Assembly: GCF_013394855.1 (NCBI RefSeq)
Contig: NZ_JABMLK010000001.1
Coordinates: 1,879,501-1,943,500 of the forward strand
Length of the DNA stretch: 64,000 bases
From: Limnobaculum xujianqingii
GTDB taxonomy: Bacteria > Pseudomonadota > Gammaproteobacteria > Enterobacterales > Enterobacteriaceae
Direction: 5' to 3'
Shown piece by piece: positions 50,984-58,783 of this stretch (the first letter of the stretch is position 1; each line of letters starts with the position of its first letter). The notes under the pieces were generated by a model that searched no databases, was not told where the DNA came from, and saw only the letters and a list, made by a program, of their open reading frames with translations. The position numbers and the translations under genes were made by a program.

Positions 50984-51583
50984 ATGATTTTGAGAAACCA
51001 ATATTATGTACTGCGTCATGGTCACAGTTTAGCCAATCAACAAAAGATCATCGTTAGTGATATTCAGCATGGGCAACATGCCTATGGCTTGTCTCCGGTA
51101 GGTATCAATCAGGTTATCCAAACGCTGGAAAACTGGCCTTACCCTATTCCGGATTTGATTTTTCATTCTGACTTTAAACGCACATCCGAAACCGCCGGAA
51201 TTGTTGCCGACTATTTTAATCGTCAGGCTAAACCAAGCGCAGCACTACGAGAACGTCATTTCGGTGAGTTTGAACTGAGGGATGACAGCCACTATCCATT
51301 AGTCTGGAAGCATGACGAAGATAATCTTACGGATTCATTTGCTCAGGTAGAGCAACTCAGCGCCATTTGTGAACGTGAAATGGCATTTATCCAAACGCTG
51401 GAACAGCAATACTCTCAGAAAAAGATTTTGCTGGTTGGTCATGGCGATCCCTTACAGATTCTGTTGACCCATTTCCAACAGAAGCCCCTGAGCCAGCATC
51501 GGGATTTAGCCCCACTAATGACCGCAGAAGTCAGAAAGTTAAACGGAGAATTACAATCACAGGCTGCATTGAGTAATGCCTGA
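50984..51583 (+). CDS. Histidine phosphatase family protein
   Basis: 199 residues of the phosphoglycerate mutase/histidine phosphatase fold: nucleophile YYVLRHGHSLANQQ, second Arg in HSDFKRTSETA, Glu in LRERHFGEFELRDD, and second His in LLVGHGDPLQ. It starts 68 bases after the second permease and is likely co-transcribed. A cytoplasmic phosphatase after a transporter suggests that the imported compound is a phosphate ester or that a phosphorylated product is processed; this is inference. Confidence 0.85.
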   Translation: MILRNQYYVLRHGHSLANQQKIIVSDIQHGQHAYGLSPVGINQVIQTLENWPYPIPDLIFHSDFKRTSETAGIVADYFNRQAKPSAALRERHFGEFELRDDSHYPLVWKHDEDNLTDSFAQVEQLSAICEREMAFIQTLEQQYSQKKILLVGHGDPLQILLTHFQQKPLSQHRDLAPLMTAEVRKLNGELQSQAALSNA

Positions 51584-51624
51584 CAGGACCGGATTAAATT
51601 AACAGTGATGGCAATAAAGCAATC

Positions 51625-51658
51625 AGGGTGATGAAAAGTTAACTCTCTTCACCACCCT
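51625..51658. terminator. Hairpin between the convergent phosphatase and lipoprotein genes
   Basis: AGGGTG (51625-51630) pairs with CACCCT (51653-51658), with inner TGAA/TTCA pairing; short T/A runs flank it on both sides. Likely a bidirectional terminator. Confidence 0.55.
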
Positions 51659-51716
51659 AAAATTTATTAAGCTAATTTGTTAAGCAAAATAGCTAACCAA
51701 TAATTTCAACCGTTAC

Positions 51717-52472
51717 CTAACGGCCATAGCGCTCAAAAATCTCTTTCGCTGCTGCATCATAAGCCTGTGCTTTCAGCTCCATAATCTGTTTCAGATCTTT
51801 TGAATCGCGATTGTAACGACCACTAACCGCTGAGTTTTCAAACACTTCCGGCGTAAACGTCACCCAGCGTCCGCTCAGCACATCAATCAACGCAACCCGC
51901 AGTACAATACGCATATGTTGGGTTTCATCAGGCAAAACCCCACCTACAAACGGTACCCAGGAAACCACTTTAGTTACTTCGTTTTCCGAACCGCTTTCTA
52001 ACTGACCCCAGTAAACAATGATCTTATCCTGACCGCCATTAGCCGCCGTTGAACGTAGCAGGCGTGGGTAATCGGTGGTCTCTTCCGTTGCTGGTTGTGA
52101 GCTGTAACCACGATAACGTTGAGAGTTCGGCGGAATACCGGAGAAAACCGCCACTGAATAATATTCTTTCAGTGCCTTTTGCATTTCAGCATCCGGCGTC
52201 ATGGCGCCAGACTGAATCAATAAAATGGAGGAATCCTTCGGCAAGCGGAAGGTATAACGGGAATTATTTAATGCAGTCTTAATATCCGCATCGCTGATAC
52301 CCTGCTTTGGCATAGCGCCCAGTACATCCTGATCGGATAATTCTCCTGCATAAAACTGGTTACGCCCATTATCTGCGTTGGAAATAGAACGCACCGAACA
52401 GCCTGAAATTATCAGTGAACCCAAAACCACCAGCATCAATAAGCGACACTGTTGTGTTATCCATTGTTTCAT
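51717..52472 (-). CDS. Lipoprotein of unknown function
   Basis: 251 residues with lipobox IISGC (Cys25), mature residue +2 Ser, so predicted for the outer membrane. The N-terminal third (DQDVLGAMPKQGISDADIKT) is followed by a domain with SSILLIQSGAMTPDAEMQKAL, KIIVYWGQLESGSE and a helical C-terminus ending AAAKEIFERYGR. I do not recognise the family. The open frame runs 51 codons upstream into a repeat element, but AGGGAT fits the ATG at 52472. Confidence 0.75.
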   Translation of the reverse strand: MKQWITQQCRLLMLVVLGSLIISGCSVRSISNADNGRNQFYAGELSDQDVLGAMPKQGISDADIKTALNNSRYTFRLPKDSSILLIQSGAMTPDAEMQKALKEYYSVAVFSGIPPNSQRYRGYSSQPATEETTDYPRLLRSTAANGGQDKIIVYWGQLESGSENEVTKVVSWVPFVGGVLPDETQHMRIVLRVALIDVLSGRWVTFTPEVFENSAVSGRYNRDSKDLKQIMELKAQAYDAAAKEIFERYGR

Positions 52473-52522
52473 TGTTATCCCTAATTGGTTTTTATAGCTA
52501 AAAATAATTAAGTTTGGGGGAG

Positions 52523-52770
52523 ATTTCGTCCACAAACAGTCTCGTGTATGAATAAACCTTAGCGCAGGTGGCCGAGCAGGAGGCGCTAAGGCGAGCGCCT
52601 CCTGCACCTCCACGCCTTCGCACACGAATCCAGGTCGCTACGCGACTTCCCTCCGCCATCGTTCGGGCTTACGCACCGGCGCAGAGCCGCTCCCTACGTC
52701 GCTGCGCCTCGACTGGCATCCATGCCAGTCGTGCTACCCTCTCTCAGTTGTCGGCTGAATTCCAGTGCTC
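52523..52770 (+). repeat. Multi-hairpin repeat element, copy A
   Basis: This and the inverted copy B (59608-59935) share TTTCGTCCAC at the left end, GTGGCCG, CGCCTTCGCACACGAAT, CGGGCTTACGCACCGGCGCA, GTCGCTGCGCCTCG, CGTGCTACCCTCT and GAATTCCAGTGCTC at the right end. Hairpins are at 52577-52604 (11-bp perfect stem), 52634-52646 and 52711-52730 (9-bp stem). Past 52770 a purine-rich tail (GAAAGGTCAAAACCAAAGGA) resembles the tail of copy B. It carries no real gene; open frames through it are by-products. Confidence 0.85.
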
Positions 52771-52815
52771 AATAGAAAGGTCAAAACCAAAGGACACGAC
52801 CTCAATTCAAAAAAC

Positions 52816-54885
52816 CTACTTCCTCGCGGCAAGCGATCGCAACAACACCCCAATCGTAGTCCCATTATGCAACAGGGCACTCAGCGTCGGGGATAGCCGT
52901 CCCATCGCTGCTGCTAACATAATAGCGCTGTTAATCCACTCGGTTAGTTTGATGTTGCTGTTAACCAGTTTCATTGCATCAACCGACAGCTCACGAGCCG
53001 TGACTACGCCATGCAGGGAGTCTTGCAGCAGTACGGCATCCGCCGCCTGTTGAGCAAGTTCTGTGCTTTGGTTCATTGCCAGGCCAACATTTGCCTGAGT
53101 CAGTACCGGTGCATCATTAACGCCATCGCCAACAAACATCACCCGGCAGCCTTGTTCCTGCAATGACTGAACCACGCTAACTTTACTTTCCGGCGTTGCT
53201 TCAGCAAAGAACTGATCAATGCCCAGATCTTTAGCCATTTGCTCGGCCTTATGCTGCTTATCGCCGGTTAACAGAATGACATTCTTAATACCCAGCTCGC
53301 GCAGTTGGCTTATCACCTCAGCAGCTTCATCGCGCACATTATCCTGCAAGCCAATCATACCGACCAGTTGTTCATTAAGACTAATAAATAGCAGATGGCG
53401 GCCCTGCTCTTCCAACTCTTCGATCTGAGTCTGGAAAGGAGAGAAATCGATGTGGTAATGCTCTCGCAGGAAGTGGCGGCTACCAATAACCATACGGTTA
53501 CCGTCAAGCTCGGAAATCAATCCGTGGGCAATGACATATTCCACTTCACCATGATTAATGTGTGGTAGCTCGTGCTGCTGAGCAGCGCTGACTACCGCGC
53601 GCGCCAGAGGATGATTGCTATGCTCTTCTACCGAAGCAGCGATTGCCAGCAAGCGTTTAGCCCAGGTATGTTTCGGGTCAAAACTCACTACATCGGTAAC
53701 CAACATATCACCGTATGTCAACGTACCGGTTTTATCGAACACCACAGTATCAATGTCTGCCAGTTGCTCAATGGCACGGCCTCCTTTGAGCAATAGCCCG
53801 GAGGTTGCCGCTTTGTACATAACCGATTTAAACGCAATTGGCGTACTCAGCTTTAAGGCACAAGAATAATCGACTAAGAATACTGAGGCCAGACGATTCC
53901 AGTCGCGAGTCAGTGCAAATACGCCAGCACCAGCCCCTAGAGTAATCGCTACCCGACGGTCAGCCATTCTTTGGGTAACCTGCTGGGTTTCGCTACGTTG
54001 ACCGAGTGACTCGGTAATAAAGCGACGAATATTCGCCGTTGAAGACTCATCACCTACCCGCTCAGCGCGTACCGCAATGTTACCGTCCTGAACTTGCGTT
54101 CCGGCAAATACCCAGGCCCCTGCTTCACGACGTACAGGCACACTTTCCCCTGTCATGGATGCCTGATTGATTAAACCAATACCGCGCAATACGCTACCGT
54201 CGGCAGGAATACTGTCGCCAGGTCCCAGTAACATGACATCACCGTTTACCAGCTCTTCCGCATTGATTTCCTCACTTTCGCCATCGCGCTCAACCCAAAC
54301 TGAGTGGTATTGCGGCTGCATCAGCTCAGACAGCAACTCATCGGAGTGACGGCTGGTTTCTTGCTCAAAATATTCTCCCAGCGTCAGCAATGACTGGGTC
54401 AACATTGCCGTCCGATAATCACCGCGGGCAATCGACAGGCTCAGCGCCAAAGCGTCCAGCACTTCAACTTTCAGCTCTCGCTGGCACAGTGACTCAACGC
54501 CTTCGGCAATAGTAGGCGCCATTAAGGCAATCGCCGGTAATGCAGACCAGCGCTTAGGTAAAAACTGAGTTGCAGCCAAACCCGCCAGATTTAACAGATT
54601 ATCACCACCGCAATATTCCGCTTCGTACTCGCTGTCGGTGGCTGAATCCCAATCAATGGCATTCAGCTGTGTTAACAGCTTTTCCGCATCGGTTTTATTG
54701 GTGTGATAGGTTAGTACGGCAGAAGCCGCTGCCGGGCGCAGGCGCACCGTTTTCACTCCGGTGAAAGAGAGCAGATGGGTTTTAAGCCATCCTGCAACGT
54801 CTGGTTGCTCCCGCAACTGAACAATGCGCACTCTCAGTCGACCAGGAAGTTGGTGGACTGGCTTAACGGAATATGAATGGGTCAT
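52816..54885 (-). CDS. P1B-type metal ATPase with SCA motif (P1B-6/FezB-like)
   Basis: 689 residues. An N-terminal HMA_2-like domain (PVHQLPGRLRVRIV) lacks CxxC. The actuator loop has TGES (245-248); catalytic Asp384 is in VVFDKTGTLTYG; HP is at 425-426 (EEHSNHPLARA); the hinge is GDGVNDAP (586-593). The metal-site helix reads VDYSCALKLSTPIAF (341-346) instead of the CPC of Cu pumps or SPC of Co pumps. That SCA form I associate with the P1B-6 group, which includes FezB of ferrosomes. It is last in the cluster, eight bases after the small coiled-coil gene. Confidence 0.85.
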   Translation of the reverse strand: MTHSYSVKPVHQLPGRLRVRIVQLREQPDVAGWLKTHLLSFTGVKTVRLRPAAASAVLTYHTNKTDAEKLLTQLNAIDWDSATDSEYEAEYCGGDNLLNLAGLAATQFLPKRWSALPAIALMAPTIAEGVESLCQRELKVEVLDALALSLSIARGDYRTAMLTQSLLTLGEYFEQETSRHSDELLSELMQPQYHSVWVERDGESEEINAEELVNGDVMLLGPGDSIPADGSVLRGIGLINQASMTGESVPVRREAGAWVFAGTQVQDGNIAVRAERVGDESSTANIRRFITESLGQRSETQQVTQRMADRRVAITLGAGAGVFALTRDWNRLASVFLVDYSCALKLSTPIAFKSVMYKAATSGLLLKGGRAIEQLADIDTVVFDKTGTLTYGDMLVTDVVSFDPKHTWAKRLLAIAASVEEHSNHPLARAVVSAAQQHELPHINHGEVEYVIAHGLISELDGNRMVIGSRHFLREHYHIDFSPFQTQIEELEEQGRHLLFISLNEQLVGMIGLQDNVRDEAAEVISQLRELGIKNVILLTGDKQHKAEQMAKDLGIDQFFAEATPESKVSVVQSLQEQGCRVMFVGDGVNDAPVLTQANVGLAMNQSTELAQQAADAVLLQDSLHGVVTARELSVDAMKLVNSNIKLTEWINSAIMLAAAMGRLSPTLSALLHNGTTIGVLLRSLAARK

Positions 54886-54893
54886 CGGGGCAG

Positions 54894-55205
54894 TTACTCG
54901 CTGTCCTGATCTTTTTCGCGATAGTAATCCAGCTCGGCCTGCACGTCTGCCAGACGCTCTTTCAGCTCTTCCACTTCACCACGAACTGCACCCCAGGCTT
55001 TATTAGCCGTTGCACTAATACTTTTTTGTACATTGCGGTTAGACAGCAGATAAGCAATTGCCGCTCCGGCAACAATACCGGTAATCAGATGAGCCCGACT
55101 ATTGTCCGCACGATAAGGGGTTTGCGGCGCTGACTGATCCACGGGATAAGGCGCATAAGGATTGTAGTAAGGGTTATAGTAGTAAGGATTATTCGGCTGT
55201 TTCAT
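54894..55205 (-). CDS. Small Tyr/Pro-rich membrane protein with coiled coil (YtxH-like)
   Basis: 103 residues: a Tyr/Asn/Pro-rich N-terminus (YYYNPYYNPYAPYPVD), one hydrophobic glycine-rich segment (LITGIVAGAAIAYLLS), then an amphipathic helix ending in a charged coiled coil (EVEELKERLADVQAELDYY). The start overlaps the preceding MamC-like gene by 17 bases. No enzymatic motif is seen. The architecture suggests a membrane scaffold or curvature protein serving the ATPase compartment; this is inference. Confidence 0.75.
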   Translation of the reverse strand: MKQPNNPYYYNPYYNPYAPYPVDQSAPQTPYRADNSRAHLITGIVAGAAIAYLLSNRNVQKSISATANKAWGAVRGEVEELKERLADVQAELDYYREKDQDSE

Positions 55206-55503
55206 CTACGCCTCGCTTATTCATTGAGTCTAATAGGTACATTCCGGCAACGCCTGCGCTGAGTACCGTCAATAATGTCAGTACCGGACGGCCTGCGGTG
55301 GCGTTGGCTACCGTCATGGCAGCGCCACTCACTAAACCGGCTTTAGTGGCATCAATCAGAACTTTACTGGTTGCCTGTTCCAGCGTTTTCTCACCACGCT
55401 GATACTGACGCCACTGCTCAACGCCAGAAGCTGTTGCACCTACCAGAGCACCGGCAATCAGCGCCCGACTGGCAGGGTTCATGCGGTCGCTGTTATTACT
55501 CAT
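55189..55503 (-). CDS. MamC-like hydrophobic protein
   Basis: 104 residues with two glycine/alanine-rich membrane segments (ALIAGALVGATASGVE and LTLLTVLSAGVAGMYLLDSM) and a polar stretch between (RQYQRGEKTLEQATSKVLID). The layout and several positions recall MamC/Mms13 of magnetosomes, which has the same two-helix hairpin with a short charged loop. Remote similarity by eye only. Start ATG at 55503 overlaps the previous stop by eight bases (ATGAGTAA). It need not imply magnetite; MamC-like proteins may serve other iron-rich compartments. Confidence 0.65.
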   Translation of the reverse strand: MSNNSDRMNPASRALIAGALVGATASGVEQWRQYQRGEKTLEQATSKVLIDATKAGLVSGAAMTVANATAGRPVLTLLTVLSAGVAGMYLLDSMNKRGVDETAE

Positions 55504-56134
55504 CCGCTTTCTCCTGCTCACGATGGCGTTCTACCGACTCCTGAAAGCCTTCTTTACCAGCCTGAACCGTATCACGGAAAATAGCACCACTGGTCATTAC
55601 ACTCTCTTTTACGCTTTCCGCTGTGGTTTCTGCCTTCTCTTTCACTTTGCTACCACCACTTTTCAGCATGTCGCCAGCATTAGCAAAAGTTTGTAGCAGA
55701 GTATTACGTACGCTTTCATTACCTAAAATTAGCGCTGCCGCAGCGCCGATCATTGCGCCTTTCCAAAACTCTTTATCATCAACACCAATAGTACTGATGA
55801 TATTTTTAAATAATCCAGCCTGCTCTCCCATCAAGCCTTCAACCATGCCCTGCGCCTGTCCGCTCCAGTCAAAACCCGGGGCCATTTGCTGAGGCGCTGG
55901 CTGTTGAAACTGAGGGGGAAACTGTTGGTACTGTGGTGGCATTGGGTAGCCCATAGGCGGCTGACCACACATTGGATTCCACATTGGAGGATGAGGTGGC
56001 CACATCATCTGCGGCATTGGTTGCCCCTGCTGCTGAGGATAGGGAGGATAATAAGGATAACCGTAAGGCCCGTAAGGTGGCATCCCTTGATATTCAGGGA
56101 TTTCCTGATCGTTACTCTTTTTGTCTTTTCCCAT
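55496..56134 (-). CDS. Proline-rich membrane-associated protein with amphipathic C-terminus
   Basis: 212 residues. About 80 N-terminal residues are Pro/Tyr/Gln/Met-rich (for example PPYGPYGYPYYPPYPQQQGQ), probably disordered. Then comes a hydrophobic segment (KGAMIGAAAALILGNESVR) and a long amphipathic helix with KEKAETTAESVKESVMTSG, reminiscent of YtxH or apolipoprotein-like repeats. It contains one Met-Trp-Pro-Pro block and a single Cys. The likely role is scaffold or coat of a membrane compartment (inference). It lies between the HMA_2 gene and the MamC-like gene. Confidence 0.7.
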   Translation of the reverse strand: MGKDKKSNDQEIPEYQGMPPYGPYGYPYYPPYPQQQGQPMPQMMWPPHPPMWNPMCGQPPMGYPMPPQYQQFPPQFQQPAPQQMAPGFDWSGQAQGMVEGLMGEQAGLFKNIISTIGVDDKEFWKGAMIGAAAALILGNESVRNTLLQTFANAGDMLKSGGSKVKEKAETTAESVKESVMTSGAIFRDTVQAGKEGFQESVERHREQEKADE

Positions 56135-56148
56135 CTTCAGTTCCTCAC

Positions 56149-56481
56149 TTATTTAGACTCTGGCGGAGAGATAATTGGCAGAATTTCAGTTAACGCTTGC
56201 TCTGCAACCCGATCGTCATCACCAAACAGCTGTTCCAGTAACTTTGGCGGCAAACGTTTAGCGTCATACTCTAATAATAGACTTCCGGTTGCACTATTAA
56301 GGGTATAGCTACGTAAACAATTATCTTTGCCACAAAGCTCTTCTAATGCAGATAACTTACTTTTACTCAGTCCGGCCACCAGTTTATTGGTAAAACGCAA
56401 TCTGATGCGACCAGGGATATGGTGGGCAAGTTCAACGAAACGGCGTAGCGCCATTAACCCACTAAAACTATCAGAACTCAT
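56149..56481 (-). CDS. HMA_2-like small metal-domain protein
   Basis: 110 residues from the ATG at 56481 (AGGATG upstream). The segment VELAHHIPGRIRLRF matches the HPGR(I/L)R motif of the ATPase N-terminus and of the divergent gene at 56744, indicating one domain family (heavy-metal-associated type 2). Two Cys occur in LEELCGKDNCLRSY. It is the first gene of the minus-strand cluster. It may deliver metal to, or regulate, the ATPase, as proposed for FezC-type proteins (inference). Confidence 0.75.
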   Translation of the reverse strand: MSSDSFSGLMALRRFVELAHHIPGRIRLRFTNKLVAGLSKSKLSALEELCGKDNCLRSYTLNSATGSLLLEYDAKRLPPKLLEQLFGDDDRVAEQALTEILPIISPPESK

Positions 56482-56707
56482 TTCACATCCTAAAAAATCA
56501 ACCATTCTGCCGTAGCAGAAATAAGGTGCCATATTAGTTACGGCTATCATATGACGTGACCTGATGATTTAAAACACTTAAACACACTTGTTTGGAAGTA
56601 AATCGAACTTATGCCGGAAAAGAGAAAAAACGCAGCATAAAGAAGTAGAGATATTTCGCAGAAATTGGTTAATAACAGTACTGGACAGACCTCAAACATT
56701 AATGTAA

Positions 56708-56730
56708 ATTATTCTCGTTATCTTTATCAT
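56708..56730 (+). promoter_or_regulatory. Possible Fur box between the divergent HMA_2 genes
   Basis: Read on the minus strand, GATAAAGATAACGAGAATA gives tandem GATAA hexamers, about 13 of 19 consensus matches. It lies 14 bases before the ATG at 56744 and could silence both divergent units in iron-rich cells. Counted by eye; weaker than the other two Fur-like sites in this window. Confidence 0.4.
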
Positions 56731-56743
56731 TCAGGTGGCCACC

Positions 56744-57112
56744 ATGAGTAGTCCATATGTTCATCAGACACAAAACCGTGTTCGCATTCGCTCTGATTAT
56801 ATTCAACAGCACGCAGCTGAAGTAACAGATTTGATTGCAAAACTGGAGTTAGTGCCGGGAATCAAAGAGATTCAATACCGTCGCTACGCGGGTTCTGTGG
56901 CAATTCGTTTTGACAGCAAAGTAATCAGCGCCGCTGCTCTGCTGGAAACGGTAGAAAGTTATGGCTGGCTGGAAAACAGCGAAGAGCGCGACTTCATTAA
57001 TAATGCGGTGCGTCTGGGAGCTAAAACCTTACTGAAAGGTATTGCCTTAACTACGCTGAAGCGTACCTTAGGCGGTTCGTTGGTGAGTGCTGTAGCAGCC
57101 ATAGCCAGATAA
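56744..57112 (+). CDS. HMA_2-like protein, divergent to the P-type ATPase cluster
   Basis: 122 residues: SSPYVHQTQNRVRIRSDYIQ resembles the HMA_2 start, then AEVTDLIAKLELVPGIKEIQ, and a C-terminal hydrophobic region (LKGIALTTLKRTLGGSLVSA). Lacks Cys pairs. An in-frame GTG lies three codons upstream; CAGGTGG fits the ATG at 56744. It is transcribed away from the cluster across a 262-base shared promoter region and is followed by its own terminator. Confidence 0.75.
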   Translation: MSSPYVHQTQNRVRIRSDYIQQHAAEVTDLIAKLELVPGIKEIQYRRYAGSVAIRFDSKVISAAALLETVESYGWLENSEERDFINNAVRLGAKTLLKGIALTTLKRTLGGSLVSAVAAIAR

Positions 57113-57147
57113 AATAACGCATTCTGTTGCCTCTATTATTATTATAT

Positions 57148-57178
57148 AAGGGTCCACATTAATAAACGTGGGCCCTTT
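57148..57178 (+). terminator. Terminator of the divergent HMA_2 gene
   Basis: GGGTCCAC pairs with GTGGGCCC (one G-T pair), followed by TTTAATTT, 35 bases after the stop. Confidence 0.75.
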
Positions 57179-57349
57179 AATTTAATCAAACTGCCCCTCT
57201 CAGCCCTCTTAACCTTTTTATTAGCGCTTAGCCGATTATCAGATAAAGAAACTGCGCCTCCCGACACAGTCCTTTGCTGAACAGGTAGATATAATTGAGA
57301 CCTACGTATAAATAACTCCCAACGATTTGAAAAATAAGAAGGACAAAAT

Positions 57350-58186
57350 ATGAAAGTAGGCGTTATCGGTGCAGGTGCTATGGGTGCAGGCATTGCTCAG
57401 GTGTTTGCTGCTGCGGAAGGCTTTACGGTAGTTCTCGCTGATATTAAGCAAGAATTCGCAGATAAGGGAAAAAACAACATCATTACTTCACTAAACAAAT
57501 TAGTGGATAAAGATAAAATGACGGCAGACAGAGCCAAGGCCATCACCGCCAACATTACTCCCGGACTGCCCGAAAATGTTTTTGACTGCGACCTCATCAT
57601 TGAGGCTATCGTCGAAAATATAGAGGTTAAACGCCAGCTTTTTAACAATCTGAAAAGCATTTGCCAACCTGACGCCATTTTCGCCTCTAATACTTCTTCA
57701 CTCTCTATTACTGAACTGAGTGCCGGACTGGATCGTCAGGTTATTGGACTACACTTTTTTAACCCAGCTCCCGTGATGGCGCTGGTAGAAATCGTCGTGG
57801 GTTTAGGTACCACCGATGAGATGGTCAGCAAAATGCAGGAGATCGTTCAGCAGGTAGGTAAAGTCGCTGTTATCTCTAAAGATGCGCCGGGCTTTATCGT
57901 CAATCGCGTGCTGATTCCTATGGTTAATGAAGCCATTGGCATCTATGCCGATGGTACCGCCAGCGCGGAAGATATCGACACGGCAATGAAGCTGGGTGCC
58001 AATCATCCTATGGGGCCGCTGGCTTTGGGCGACTTAATTGGTCTGGATGTTTGTCTTGCCATTATGGAAGTACTTTATTCAGAAACCGGCGACTCAAAAT
58101 ATCGCCCTCATATTCTGTTGCGTAAGATGGTCAGAGGTGGAGCATTGGGGAGAAAGAGTAAGAAAGGATTTTATAGCTACGGCTGA
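57350..58186 (+). CDS. 3-hydroxybutyryl-CoA dehydrogenase
   Basis: 278 residues, single-module (S)-3-hydroxyacyl-CoA dehydrogenase. NAD motif VGVIGAGAMGAGIAQVFA; catalytic Ser/His in ASNTSSLSIT and GLHFFNPAPVMALVE; Glu/Asn in KDAPGFIVNRVLIPMVNEA; C-terminal NHPMGPLALGDLIGLD. It matches Hbd/PaaH-type enzymes acting on short chains. AGAAGGA precedes the ATG. No thiolase, crotonase or butyryl-CoA gene adjoins, so the pathway (short-chain acyl-CoA use, or fermentation) is open. Confidence 0.9.
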   Translation: MKVGVIGAGAMGAGIAQVFAAAEGFTVVLADIKQEFADKGKNNIITSLNKLVDKDKMTADRAKAITANITPGLPENVFDCDLIIEAIVENIEVKRQLFNNLKSICQPDAIFASNTSSLSITELSAGLDRQVIGLHFFNPAPVMALVEIVVGLGTTDEMVSKMQEIVQQVGKVAVISKDAPGFIVNRVLIPMVNEAIGIYADGTASAEDIDTAMKLGANHPMGPLALGDLIGLDVCLAIMEVLYSETGDSKYRPHILLRKMVRGGALGRKSKKGFYSYG

Positions 58187-58201
58187 TATCAAACTCCAGC
58201 A

Positions 58202-58247
58202 GACAGAGGCCCGATCGACCATGTCAATCGAGCCTCTGTGTTTTTTA
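58202..58247 (+). terminator. Terminator of the hydroxybutyryl-CoA dehydrogenase gene
   Basis: ACAGAGGC..CGAT pairs with ATCG..GCCTCTGT, followed by TTTTTT, starting 16 bases after the stop. Confidence 0.85.
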
Positions 58248-58309
58248 TAGCAGTATGACTATAGCAGTACTACCTCAATACAAATCTCATCGGCAGTAGA
58301 GTATCGATA

Positions 58310-58744
58310 TTAAGCAAAACGTTTAGCTGCGCACTGGCAAATACCGCCGCTTTTAGCCGGGCAACGTTTACAAGGTGGAGATTTAAAGGGCAAACGCAAA
58401 ATTGCCGGAGGTGCCATACTATTAGGCTGTATGCGCATATTACCGACACTTGCGGTTTTCGCTGGCTGACGTGATATTGGCGTGTTATAGCCTCCGTGAT
58501 CGAACCAGTCCAATAGCGGCTTCAATGGTTTTGAAACTTCAACCAGTACATTGCCCATCACTTCCTGAGAGAGTTCACTCCAGATTGAATCTGTGGATTC
58601 TGGTTTAGCGATCCGGGGATGTATATTTGGTAAAACCGCAGGACGAACAAGATTCTGAAGCGCACGATCCCCCGCCTTATTTTTGCTTCCGTGCTTAGAC
58701 GCTTTTTTACGTAATTTTTTCAGTGCCTTAAGGGCTGATGACAT
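58310..58744 (-). CDS. Small Cys-rich protein of unknown function, probably Fur-regulated
   Basis: 144 residues from the ATG at 58744 (a TTG six codons earlier is also open). Basic N-terminal helix (SSALKALKKLRKKASKHGSK), a central acidic part, and a C-terminal cluster PPCKRCPAKSGGICQCAAKR with four Cys (CxxC-x8-CxC by spacing), which could hold zinc or an Fe-S centre. Not a family I recognise. The strong Fur box just upstream suggests expression under iron shortage. Confidence 0.65.
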   Translation of the reverse strand: MSSALKALKKLRKKASKHGSKNKAGDRALQNLVRPAVLPNIHPRIAKPESTDSIWSELSQEVMGNVLVEVSKPLKPLLDWFDHGGYNTPISRQPAKTASVGNMRIQPNSMAPPAILRLPFKSPPCKRCPAKSGGICQCAAKRFA

Positions 58745-58764
58745 AAAATAGTGTGCCAGCAAAC

Positions 58765-58783
58765 AATAATGAGAATGATTATC
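58765..58783 (-). promoter_or_regulatory. Fur box upstream of the Cys-rich gene
   Basis: Read on the minus strand, GATAATCATTCTCATTATT matches 15 of 19 bases of GATAATGATAATCATTATC. It ends 20 bases before the ATG of the Cys-rich gene, and could also act on the divergent yecF-like gene at 58900. Confidence 0.72.

Noticed and set aside
52568..53053. Plus-strand open frame of 161 codons across the repeat and the ATPase 3' end
   Set aside because: It runs through the hairpin repeat and antisense to the ATPase. Its similarity to an open frame in the other repeat copy comes from the repeat DNA and is not evidence of a protein.
55189..55503. Evidence that the organism is magnetotactic
   Set aside because: Only a remote MamC-like protein is present; no MamA, MamB, MamK, MamE or other magnetosome genes occur in the window.
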